Translations under genes and position numbers: made by a program | Notes under the pieces: model-generated | Databases searched by the model: none | The model's input: the letters and a program-made list of their open reading frames with translations, nothing else | Told to the model about the DNA's origin: nothing | Shown here: positions 35,708 through 46,200 of the stretch, one piece after another | Layout of the letters: the number at the start of each line of letters is the position of its first letter | Numbering within the stretch: the first letter of the stretch is position 1 | DNA from: Nematostella vectensis | Lineage: Eukaryota; Cnidaria; Anthozoa; Actiniaria; Edwardsiidae | NCBI RefSeq assembly: GCF_932526225.1 | Contig: NC_064038.1 | Span: 3,782,001 to 3,846,000, forward strand | DNA length: 64,000 nucleotides | Direction of reading: 5' to 3'

Positions 35708-38700
35708 GTTTATTACAGATTCCAACAATTAAGAGGCTCTTCTTCTGTAAGATACTTACAATTAACAATATACACTACAATATACACTACTGATAAAAAA
35801 AAAAAAATTATAATATAGTAAGTTCTAAGTTATAATATCTATATGCAATTTAAGAATATGTATATAAAATGTCGATTAAACGTGTATTCAAAGTGACTGT
35901 CTTAAGTCCTTCTTAATGTTCCTACAAAAAGCATTGTAGTCCGAAGTGTTCCTAAGCGATGGTGGAAGTTTATTAAAAAGAGTGGCAGCTGAGTGTTGGA
36001 AAGTTCCAGATTCTCTAGGAATTGAGAAAACAGGAGCAGCTGATGACCTCAAGTTATATCCAGTATCATTGCGAACACTTAGTCTTAAATATTCAGGAAA
36101 GCTATTATTGTATAAAGATTTGTGAGCAAGTTTTAATATATTAAATTTCACGTTCTCTTTAACTGGAAGCCAGTTTAATTTAATGACGTCTTCCAACCCA
36201 GCAAATTTCTTGATTACGAATCCAGCACAGGAATTCTGTAGGCGTTGAAGTCGCTTTTCCTGATATGCAGGCAGAGGATGGAATACCATGCAGGCGTAAT
36301 TAAGTTTTGAGAGGACTAAACTCTCTGCTAGATGTTTCCTTACATGGAAGGGTGCCAGATTTTTTAGTCGACGTAGCATAGATAAAGTCCCATATGATGA
36401 GCTTAACAAAGAGTCTACGTGTGTTTTCCAGGAGAGATGTTGATCCACATGGACACCCAATAGCTTGGTGCATGAAATTCTTTCTAGCACAGCATCTCCA
36501 CAGACAATAGCAAGATTCCGATCTTCTAAGTTATGATAACGTGCCATTTGAGGCGTAGAGATAAGCATCAAGTTTGTTTTGGAAGGATTCAGAGCCAAAT
36601 TACTGGTCTTGGAATAGTCCTTCAGGTTTGCCATGATTTGTTTATTTGAGCTGCTGATGTATCCAAATCACTGGGCTTTGAGTGGACGTAAAAAGTGGTA
36701 TCGTCCGCGTACTGAAAACAGTCACACTGTAGTTCAGACTGGAGATCCGCAACATAGAGATTAAAGATAACCGGACCAAGGATAGAACCCTGAGGGACAC
36801 CGAATTCCACTGTTTCCATGTCTGACTTTCTGTCATCTATTTGCACCATCTGTTTTCGATCCGTAAGGTAATTGACCATCCATAGTAGAAACTCCTTTGA
36901 GAAGCCCAGACAGTGCATCTTCATAAGGACAGACTTAAACTGAACAGTATCAAACGCTTTACTGTAATCTGCACAAACCATAAGCGTTACCTCTCCCCTA
37001 CTACACGCACGTAAGAGGGCGTCACGGATTCCTAACAAAACACTAGATGTCGAATGGCCTTTGCGGAATCCTGATATGGTTGGACAGAGAAGAGCTTCAC
37101 CATTTATGTGTGTAACAAGCTGATGGAGAACTAAGCGTTCCATGAGTTTAGATAGTGTTGGTAGAATAGACACGGGACGGTGATTGGCATCACAGCGAGG
37201 CTCATTAACTTTTGGAATTGGAGAAATTCTTGCTATCTTCCAAAGTTTAGGAAAATTTGATGTCAAGATGCATTTGTTAATTATGTGTGTGATAGGACCA
37301 GAGATATGTTCCTTAGCCAGCTTTACAAATTTCACTGGTATCTGGTCCACGCCAGTTGACGTATCAGAGCGTAGCTTGTTAATTTCCTGTTCAACTTCTT
37401 GTTTAGAAACACATCGTAATTTGAAAGATGGACGGGAGGGCAATGGATCCTCAACAAAGTTGTTAACAAGTTCAATAAGGCCTGATCGATCGTCAGCCTT
37501 AGTGCCTAATGTCCTTTCATTGGTTGTAACAAAGAACCTATTCAGTTTGTCTGGGTCCGCTTGAAGAGGTTTGGGACTGGGGTTGAGAATACGATGTATA
37601 ACTCTCCACACGTCTTTAGGTCGTTTGGAAGAGAGTGCGTTAGTTATGAATGCCCGTTTAGACTTATTTATTACAGATTTAATCCTGTTGCGTATTGATC
37701 TAAAGGCAACCCAGGAATCAACTGTGTTCTTAGTATGGGCTTCACGCATCAATTTGTTGCGCTTCGCTTGCAGTTCCCGTATTTCATTGCAGTCCATCCA
37801 AGGAGCAGGGGGGCGTGTGACCTTTATCCTCCTAAGGGGAGCGTGTCTTTCGATGCACTCGGTAAAAAGGGTGTTAAATCCCTGCACCGTGTCGTCCGGT
37901 GAATCTAGACCGTAAATAACAGACAGAGGTAAAGTAGCACAGTCCTTAACAAACTCATTTGCATCGAAATTTTTCTCCAATCTAATCCATTTGTGTCATG
38001 GTTGATACCGAGGTATTCGCACATTAACGCATGCAAATATGCCTTCATGATCACTTATTGACCACCCAGGAATTACATCAGTGGCATTTATGCAATTCTG
38101 CCTATTAGTAATAATATGATCAATGAGAGTTGTTGAGATGCATGTAATACGAGTCGGTTTTGTTACATGTTGATAACATCCGGCAGCGTCAAGAATGGAT
38201 TGATACTTCTGTGCATATTTGCATAAGGGCGGCAATAAGTCGACGTTTGTGTCGCCAGTCACGTAAAGTAATCCATCCCAAGAGATAGTAAGGTGGGCCA
38301 GCAATGATTCAAAAGCATCCAGCCAGTCAGCTGGACACAGTCCAACGCGTTCTGATCTATAGATGACACCAATCAACGCTTTGCTATGCTTATTATGCCC
38401 TTGAACTTCGATCCATAAATGCTCCATGTCAGGTTGAAGTTTCTCAATGTCCTTCCTACGTTTATATTGAATTGACTCGCTAATGTAGGCTCCAACGCCA
38501 CCGCCGCGTGTGCTCTCGCGGTTTCGAAATAGAGCTGTGTAACCAGGCAAAGCAGCGTAATCCAGGAGGGCGGAGTTGTCCTTGAGTCAAGTTTCGCTCA
38601 TTGTGATGATATCCATTGGGAGCTGTGAAACTAGATCTTGAAATTCATTGAAGGATGAATGCATGTACGTAGTTTTATATATGATGAGGATAAAAACTAT

Positions 38701-40628
38701 AATTTTCTTAATCATGGTAGTCTACAGATGATTTCCAAACATATTGTTATGTCACTCAGTGCTACAAGACGACTGAAGTCCTAATTCAGATCAAAGATGA
38801 CAGAGGATCGTGTAATGTTCTCAAGTCTGACGCATTGACGCCAATTTCAAACCCAAAAGCGGGAGCTATGAGATCTCCACGGGGATGAGGGATGAGGGGC
38901 CTTGCCCTCATTCAGCTTTTGAATGCTTTGACTGAAACTTGTTAAAATCCTGTGTACGCCCCTGACCGTTATCAATCTAAGAAACTTGTACTGTATTTGC
39001 AGTCAAATATCCATTCCACTGACTGACAGATTGATCTTGTTGTGCTACACAACAGCACAAAAGAGAACACTGCAAGAATTAAACATTACTATAATTTCTG
39101 GTAGCCTATCAATTGGACGCGAATGAGTAATTCTTCCCTTAACTTACCTCACCCCATTGTGTGAGCATGAGACAAAAGTCTGCATCACTTTCATCAGTAC
39201 CTAGTCCATTCACAGATGATCCACTCAGATGTAAAGAGCACCCTAGAAAACAAATAAAAGGGATGTAAATGCCGTTGCATTTAAAGTACTCAGTACTGTA
39301 CGTATGCCTAAAACTAACCAGGGAAGCTTCTTTGGAAAACATTCTCAAGTGCTTGCTTGAGTTTCATTTTCTTTTCCAGAGTGGCTTCTGTTTGTAGATT
39401 CTTCTCAGATTCAGCCATAATCTCATTGCTCAACTTAAAAAGAGAATACAGTAAACCTATAAGAATCAACTTAAATAATTGTTTTAGTGCACTAGAATCC
39501 TGCTCTAAGTCACCCATGGACATCCTTGTAATAAATGACTTTCTTATGTTATTCTGAGCAAAAACAATAATTATTCTGTCACACATACACCATTTGGGGG
39601 CAATTTGTCTTGCAAAAAAATCAATGCAAGCCATAAGTACAACAACACACATGGAGTTCTTCTTGTGAAATCTGGAAGAAGTAGGATGCTCTCCTTTTTC
39701 TGCAACCTTTGAGAAAAGAATAATAAGCTACAAAAGTGTTGATATCGCACATATCAAAAACGTGTGCATGACTTGCAACTATTTTGTGGGACACTTGTTA
39801 CATTATTTTAAATGTAAACGTTCATCTACTACTCACGGTATCAATGTTAAAAGGAGTCTCATAACTGCAATGGGGAGAATATTGTTGCTCATCAGACCAC
39901 GGAGCATTCCCCACTGGAGGTCCACTACCATGCCGCAACCTTTTGTTACTGTAGCCATCATAGCTGGAGGGTGTAACTTCCGAGAAATGCCGCCTCTTTA
40001 ATGGCCCCTTGTCATTGAATCTTGGGGGAGACCCCAACGATGCACGCCTATCGTTCCTAATTGTGTGTCCATGCTCATTTTGTGCTGGGTAACTTTGCCG
40101 CTTTTTATCTGCAAGTTGTCTTCTGGCTTGAGCAAAAGGTCTATCTAAGAATTGCCTGTGTCCTGGGACTATTTTTTCAATGACAGAAAAATTAGGAGCT
40201 TTTTTGACAGGATGGGGAAATGGAGACCTATTTTGAGCAACCAAATTATTGCTTTCTGATGAAGAACCCATTTGTCTTGTTAAATTGTCAATGTTGTTGG
40301 AATTTGTGGTATTTCTAATATACAGTGAGTTTCTATTAGAGCTTGGTGAGTTTGAGAAATTGTCTGGCAAACTTCCAATTCTCTGTTTATTAGGTCCTGT
40401 ACATGTATCAAAAGCGTGGCTATGCATCTGTTCAGGTTTATTGAAATCATGATAAGAATGGTAATTTCTTGCTTGATTGGGTTTGAAAACACCTGAATCT
40501 GTAGCTTGCCTTTTTCGAGTTATATCCTCGTGCATCTGCTGCTCAATTGTATCACAAAACACAAGTGAATGTTGCCTTTTAAGGTTAATTTTCTCAGAAT
40601 AATGATTATGGTGAGCCATGGCAAGCAT
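28980..40628 (-). CDS. TENT2: GLD-2-type cytoplasmic poly(A) RNA polymerase (about 583 aa)
   Basis: Extends poly(A) tails of cytoplasmic mRNAs. Coding exons: 39837-40628, 39319-39433, 39148-39242, 35383-35446, 34787-34853, 34345-34381, 34189-34228, 33577-33705, 33116-33162, 32853-32926, 29802-29879, 29505-29670 and 28980-29027; 1752 nt in frame. Residues 1-264 are basic, Asn/Ser-rich and likely disordered. The nucleotidyltransferase core has GSSVNGLGTDESDADFCLM (catalytic Asp 322 and 324), VPIVKFVDAV, and the third Asp at residue 383 (CECDININNH). The PAP-associated part has KKWAKKHQINDAKDGTLSSY and NEPFDGNNVAKTVY. The C terminus ends KSIL, like the vertebrate enzyme. The first ATG of the coding exon is 40628; 40619 has a better context. 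An upstream untranslated exon is implied by the acceptor at 40649. There is no RNA-binding domain, so a partner such as GLD-3 or CPEB would be needed. Confidence 0.93.
29090..29500. repeat. CAT/ATC triplet-rich low-complexity tract
   Basis: Imperfect runs of CAT, ATC and GAT triplets between the last two GLD-2 exons. Includes a symmetric section near 29335-29375 in which TATGACTATGATGACTATATG words alternate strands. No gene is seen. Confidence 0.8.
29940..30690. repeat. Duplicated 170-bp block in a GLD-2 intron
   Basis: A block beginning with a long G tract and GAGAGTTGCCTCA and ending GCCCTTATTAGCAGGGATTC occurs at about 29945-30115 and again, nearly unchanged, at about 30525-30693. The copies are 578 bp apart, with about 410 bp of 31-bp repeats between them. 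The whole unit (block plus array) was duplicated together. Confidence 0.9.
30113..32852 (-). repeat. 31-bp minisatellite (about 80 copies) built on the GLD-2 exon 12 donor
   Basis: Consensus on the plus strand is CCTTCAGGATTCTCTGTATG plus TTAGCAGTGTA (31 bp), interrupted only by the duplicated 170-bp block. On the minus strand each unit reads GAAGGTACAC, and the array runs straight into the real junction CGAAG|GTACTG at 32853. Common variants are AGGGATT for CAGGATT, loss of the TTAGC T's (GTAGTAGTG), and GTAAGTGTA. It fills nearly all of the intron between exons 32853-32926 and 29802-29879. Confidence 0.95.
35551..38964. mobile_element. hAT-like terminal-inverted-repeat element, host of a LINE
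   Basis: CAGGGGCGTACACAG at 35551-35565 is exactly inverted at 38950-38964. The CAGGGGCG start is typical of hAT-like ends. What remains of its own sequence is short: about 80 bp at the left and about 270 bp at the right, the rest being the LINE insertion. No exact 8-bp target duplication is visible. It lies in the GLD-2 intron between exons ending at 35446 and starting at 39148. Confidence 0.6.
35641..38690 (-). mobile_element. Non-LTR retrotransposon (CR1/Jockey-like), 5'-truncated, decayed
   Basis: Minus strand: an apurinic endonuclease domain (from about 38650; MSET at 38590, LIDHIITN, SDHEGIF) followed in the same frame by reverse transcriptase (37980-36622: GVDQIPVKFVK, ADYSKAFDTV, GVPQGSILGP, FQYADDTTFYVHS), a C-terminal region (36634-35888) and a (ATT)n tail at 35641-35706. 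Breaks: an in-frame TGA in place of the expected Trp codon near 38586, an in-frame TGA in place of the expected Arg codon near 38005 (a CpG-type change), and a one-base frame change near 36640 after the YADD domain. With so few lesions the copy is fairly young but inactive. The endonuclease N terminus is missing. Confidence 0.85.
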
Positions 40629-41257
40629 CAGACTACCAGCAAAGCACACTAGGAAGAAAAAGATAGATATATGATTAAGAAAGATGGGCAATATTTCAGG
40701 ACCCTGTACAAGTATTACATGATTTGCGTATTGGTACTGGACTTTCCACAGCATCATTTTATTTTTCAAGTATAAGATCCAGCATTTTTCTTAAGATAAC
40801 TCCCATTATACTCACTAAAAACTTATACCAAATATTATTTTATTATAAGTTACAATCATTTAAAAAAATAAAATAATTATAAAAATAAATAATTAAAATA
40901 ATAAGGCCTCCAGGACGTTTCTTGCACAACAGGGCAATGATTCAAAGTGTCAGTTTTTAAGTACATAAACACATAACATTACATCTGTGAAGTGTCTGTA
41001 AAGACTCAGTAAATCGTATAAATTCTAAAAGTTGTACTACTTAAGGATGTTAAGCATTAACCTTCGGGTTCAAGGAAAAAGAAACACCAAATAAACAATT
41101 CAAACAACCCCTCGGCAAAGAATTCGTGTCTTGCTAACCTAAAGTACCTTATAGCTCTGTCAATGGTTGAGTTTCTCTGCTTCGTACAGAACTTTTAGAG
41201 CTACTGTACACAGCTTTCCATTAGAGTCCGGCCGACATGTTGATTATTGAACGAATG

Positions 41258-41269
41258 TGCGCATGCGCA
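41258..41269. promoter_or_regulatory. NRF1-type palindrome in the GLD-2 promoter
   Basis: TGCGCATGCGCA is a perfect match to the NRF1/alpha-Pal consensus, a core-promoter element of housekeeping genes across animals. It lies about 610 bases upstream of the first coding GLD-2 exon, where an untranslated first exon is expected. Confidence 0.6.
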
Positions 41270-41499
41270 ATAGGTTTCAATAGATCTTGCCGCTGACATA
41301 TAGGCTCTGGGAATGCTCTGACTAAAAATGCAAACCTAAACCCAGGACTCTCCAGAAAAGTGGACGGGGCGGGGTAATCATCCTATCTATTAGAGTATAA
41401 AATTTCGACCAACTCCTACCCCTTAGGGGGTGTTAAAGGATTTTCCGATTCTGCTATCTCTTAGGGTGTAAAATTCGGCAAAATGCTATTCCTTGGGGT

Positions 41500-41625
41500 C
41501 TTGGAGGCGTGTGAAGATTAAAATGGAGAACCAAAACAGAGTGCCAACGTTTCGGACTTTTTAAAAGTCCTTCTTCAGGGAATGTTTAGCGGTTGTTTTA
41601 ATTATTATTATTTTATTCTGCTATC
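41500..41625 (-). mobile_element. Short insert with a Penelope-type hammerhead-like motif
   Basis: Minus strand 41541-41585 reads CCCTGAAGA, a long hairpin GGACTTTT/AAAAAGTCC, then GAAACGTTGG. CTGAAGA and GAAA match the hammerhead core and the hairpin matches stem II. Motifs of this form are found in the terminal repeats of Penelope-like elements. Stem I is not convincing, so it may be a relic. It interrupts the local CTGCTATCTCTTAGGG repeats. Confidence 0.45.
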
Positions 41626-43282
41626 TCTTAGGGATAAAATTGCTAAGTGCTATAAAATTAATTTCGCTGACAATCCCCCCCTCACAGGCTTACCAACCTC
41701 TCAGTCAGTCTTCAGTCAACCCCAGTAACTAGCTCGAATATTTTTAAGATTGATCACCTCCTGTAATTGTCCTATAATTGTCTTATATCCTAGAATAAAG
41801 GTCACAATAAACTCTCATTGCTTTGTGATAGAAAAAAAGGAAACTGGGTACCACTGCGAGCAAACAATGGTTACCTCCTAAGAGAAAATGGTAAATGGGT
41901 AACGAACTCCATACCATACTCCCAGACATGCGCTGAAACACCGTATGGCAGCATAAAACTTTACGGTTAAGCTGGAGATTTCGGCCCCAGCACTGCTATC
42001 TAGGGAACTGAACAACACAAAGGAACCTGAGGTACCCGCGCATTAATCGGGAGGCAATAACCAGGATCCCAGGCCTGTCTTAGTCAGTTACGCCACGCAC
42101 AGCTCTCACTTAAAAATATCGGGGTCTTTTTCACGCTTGCGTCTCTTGGGAATAGGTGTGCTGCTATAGTAATATATAGTGATGTCGTCATCATGTGCAG
42201 CACACTACGACCTAGGTCTACATTGCTGTCTTTAGCCTTTGTATTTTTTTGTCCAGTCACGCACGTGTATATGACATTTTTGCGTCCAGAAAAACAAAAG
42301 TGAGCTTCATTGAAATGCACGCAATCTAAGATATTTCGTGTTCTTAGGTTTTCGAAGATACTGATCTCTCGTAAGCTATTCGAATTTCTTAGGAACATTT
42401 CAGATTCTAGAGTTCATGTTTTCCTTGGCACTGCCATCGGGTTTAGGGGTAAGGGTCCAACCTCAATAAAGCGTCAAAAAAATATAAATCAGGCGATTTG
42501 AAGTTTAGAGTCTCACACGCTTTTAGGAAAGGCATTTTTCTATGAATTTTATTAGTGATTGTTTTCACATTTATAAACGGAGCGTATTTTTTTCTCTTAA
42601 ATACTTGCTGTTTAGTTATTGATGCTAATATACTGCTGCTGCTTGTTGAAGGTGCTCTTTTGCGTCGAGCTGTCGTTGTTATTGCCGTGGCTTATGGATC
42701 TGATGAAATAATGATTACATTAACTATGTTGCTAACTTAACAGTATTGTCCTTTTGCCGTGTACTCATGGATTCCTGAAATAAAGGTTTTATCAGTATTA
42801 GATACAAGGACAAAAAGAATAGACTTGTTAATGTATAGTGCTAAATAAAACGACAAAGAGGGATTTTGTTGTAGTCGCTGAAGGTCGGCCGTTTTATTGG
42901 TGGTCGCGTAGTAAAGGTGTATTAGGTTGCTGGTTATACTGGATATCGTTTTGCTAAAGCGAATCATAACACATGGATTCCTACAGCGAAACCTTATTTC
43001 AAATAAGGATCCAAGGATGAAGTATAGGGGGTGCAAAGGTATTCTGCAGAAGGAGGGAGGATGCTATAAATGTCACGTCGATAAAATAAATGCTAGCCCT
43101 TAGACATACATTGGCAAAAACTCGTAGTCACAAAGACTTTAAAACCTGTTACTGAATCAATAACTGTTCGGTCAAAATCAGCTTGGGGATTGGACGTGCA
43201 TTTGTGACAGTTTTAGAGTCCCCCCCCTCCCACAACACACACACGCTAGCCACTTGGTCGTACATTACCTGGTAGGGGTATG

Positions 43283-46200
43283 TTAGATTATCCCTGGGGA
43301 AAATTTAAGACAAGAGTCCTCGGGAGAGTATTCACTGGACTCACGAGGGTCGTAATAAAACATCATGTAAAAATTACACATCTCGTCCTTCATGCCGGGT
43401 CTGTGGAATAGAAAGTGTTCGGTGTGTTTTTATCATAGGTAGCTCAGAGATCATGGTGACATCTCTCTCCGCCTTAATTATCAAGCTGTTTTTCCTGAAT
43501 CCCCGTTATTTTCTTCAAACAAAAACATAATGGCTATGATCTTATGATGTTTTGAGGGCAAATCCTCCACGTGTATAAGCGACTACGAGGAGGCAAATCC
43601 CTCTACCGAAATCTCCTGGGGATACTTAAAAGCCGAGAGCAATCTGTTTTTCTGAAATTTCAAAACTTCATTAAATACACAAAAACAACAGGAACAATAG
43701 TATTTTTCTACTAAACAATATTCGTCTTTTTCGAAATGCACGGTTACTGTTTATATAAAAATATATATTCCAAGGCACTAAGCTAGGATGTGCGCTTTTC
43801 GCCAACTTCATAGTAAAGTCCTATGCTTGTATCGTTATCCTGTTATTATCATTACTACTTGTTGTTCTTTTGTTTTAATCGTTTTCATTAAACGATTAAA
43901 ATTGATCATCGAGCAAGATATTTCTTGGATTTTATGGTTAGACAATGATCCTCACCCAATATTTGTGACCTTTTCTCTTGCCATTGTATTGTACGTGCAT
44001 CTCGCAGCCTAAGGATATAAAATATTTATTATTATTGTCCAGTTGCATTGTCACCAATCGCCAATATATATTTTATGTTATAAAGTAAAAAAATGAACTT
44101 ACCACTATGTCACCGGACTTGATTACCAGCTTGTTCTTGAGTGGGTAAAACGCCTAAAAAGTGAGAGGTGTTTTGTTGTTGTTGTTGTTGTTTTGCTTTT
44201 TGCAAAGCAAACTTGTACCGCGGAGTTTAGCTTTTAAGTCTCTCCCTTTCTTAGAAATAGACAACCTCGTTTTCAACAAATAGAAAAAATACATAAAAAG
44301 TATAAAGCTCACATACGTTGAATAAGGGCCGAGATAGCCTCCTCCGCAGGCAACTCATAATGAAAAGGACGGAAAGAATGGGTTACCTGTGGCGAAATTG
44401 CGGAGGAGGGAGACTAACGAGAAGTAGCGCAGCGCTTCCGGTTTGTCACTCCGTTTTTTTACCACAGGAAACACAATCCTTTTTTTCTTTTTCTGGTCTT
44501 TGAGATGCCTGCGGAGGAGGCTAGGGCCGAGAGACAGGAAGATGTTACCCATGTCTCGACCGGAAATTTTTAAATTGTTAAAACAAGCAGATGTTCGGTC
44601 CCATTCCCCCCGTGAGTCCAAACCTGTGGTTTCTGAGGGTCGCCCTTGCCTATCAGTACCCTGTCGCCATTTCGTTCCCGGTATCCGGTCATCACAGTCC
44701 CTTATAAGAGATACAAAACATTCAGGCAGGGAAAAAACTTCGCGCAAAATTCTTTTATTGTTGAGTTTCTAGTTTTTGGTGAACCTCGAAGCGTTAGCAA
44801 GCGTAAAAACCAACAAAAAACTCTAAAATACTAAATTTTTCACACGAACCATGTTCAATAACCATAACACCTAAATTTCTCTTTGTAAGAGCTATGTAAA
44901 CATAATTCAAGCATACAGTCTGTTTTTAATTTTAGCTTTCAGTCATGATCTGGATTTTGACAGATTCCAATAGAGAGTTTTTGACGAAATATCAAAAAAT
45001 CAAGAATTTGGACCAAATTTTCGATATCCATTCGATAGACAAGCACATCTCACCAGGATCAGGCATTACGTATTAAGGTATCTCTTTAACAAACTCTCAT
45101 TCAGTCCTTACCGAGTGAGTGAGTGTGCGTACGAATAGCAAACGGGTGCATGTCTGCAGGGTTGCTATATTCGCAGGCCAAGTCAAGATGCGCATCTATG
45201 GGAGAAAAAAAATATAATAACATGTAATTATTAGCATATAAATATTATTTTGAAGTGGCTTAAACATACCATTTCAAATTTGTGCTGATTTATTTCCTTC
45301 ACTGTCATTCTCCACATTTTCTTATTACCGCACTCACATATGCCATTGAACTTAAATTTTATTATTAGATAAAACTCTAGCAATTAGGCTACCTTGTTGG
45401 TGAGGGCTGATTCCCCCTTCTTTGTCGTAATCAGCGGCCAAGATTATAATGCCAGCTAGATGAGTTGTCCTGGGGATAGAACAAATGAAGATGTTCTCTC
45501 GCGTCTCGCTAACATTAATTTATATTCCTCACTTATTGACTGGCGAGATAAACTTGTAAAATATATATGTAATAAACATAAATTCACTGACGCGTTAAAA
45601 CGCGGATTTTCTGAGAGGGGGAATGCGCAGGCATTGGTATTATTATTAGGTATTATATATTATTAGGGGTATCGATGGGTTAATCCGAGACTTGCCGAGG
45701 CGCCGAGACCCGCGTTTCAGAATCCGAGAAGCTAAGACTCAAGACTCGAAAAGAAGTGGAAACCCGTAGCATGGTACAACATAAAAGCGACCGATTTTAA
45801 CAAAATAAGAGACTCGCTCTCTGATTAAGATCGCGCTTAAAAATCCGAGACTCTGAGACCGTGGTAGAAAACAAAACGAGATTCCGAGACCAATAAAATT
45901 TGAAAAAAAAGAGACTTGCGTAAAAAACGCTGAGATTTTGAGACTGCGAATTGTTTTGCGCGAATTTCGAAATTTCGAAGTACCCATCGCAACCCCTATA
46001 AATTGAGTCAGCCTAGTCCCAGGCGTTCTTACCGGGTTTTCTGTGCTCGGAGATGAACCGTGAGGTAGCCTGGGGGTTGGGACGAGCTGATGGTTTCCTG
46101 TGGTGTCACAACTCTTACCATCCACAGGGAACCCAACCACGGGAAACCCGACAAGAACGCTTGGGCTAAACACGACTAGGTTAAACACAGGAAACCCGGT

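Larger units (their letters stand above)
40649..43282. other. Spacer between GLD-2 and PHM with the GLD-2 promoter
   Basis: AT-rich sequence follows the first GLD-2 coding exon to about 41100, then the likely promoter with the 12-bp palindrome at 41258. From 41390 to 41660 there are degenerate direct repeats (CTGCTATCTCTTAGGG and relatives) interrupted by a short insert carrying a hammerhead-like motif. Bases 41700-43282 show no coding exon that I can support. Confidence 0.45.

Noticed and set aside
37184..37915. Plus-strand open frames at 37184-37564 and 37571-37915
   Set aside because: Antisense shadows of the LINE reverse transcriptase.
39653..39706. Possible extra GLD-2 exon (VAEKGEHPTSSRF)
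   Set aside because: Open and with an acceptor-like start, but no donor gives a compatible phase; joining exon 39837-40628 directly to 39319-39433 keeps the frame and matches the family.
42084..42398. 104-codon minus-strand open frame between PHM and GLD-2
   Set aside because: No domain and no splice signals; composition like the surrounding spacer.
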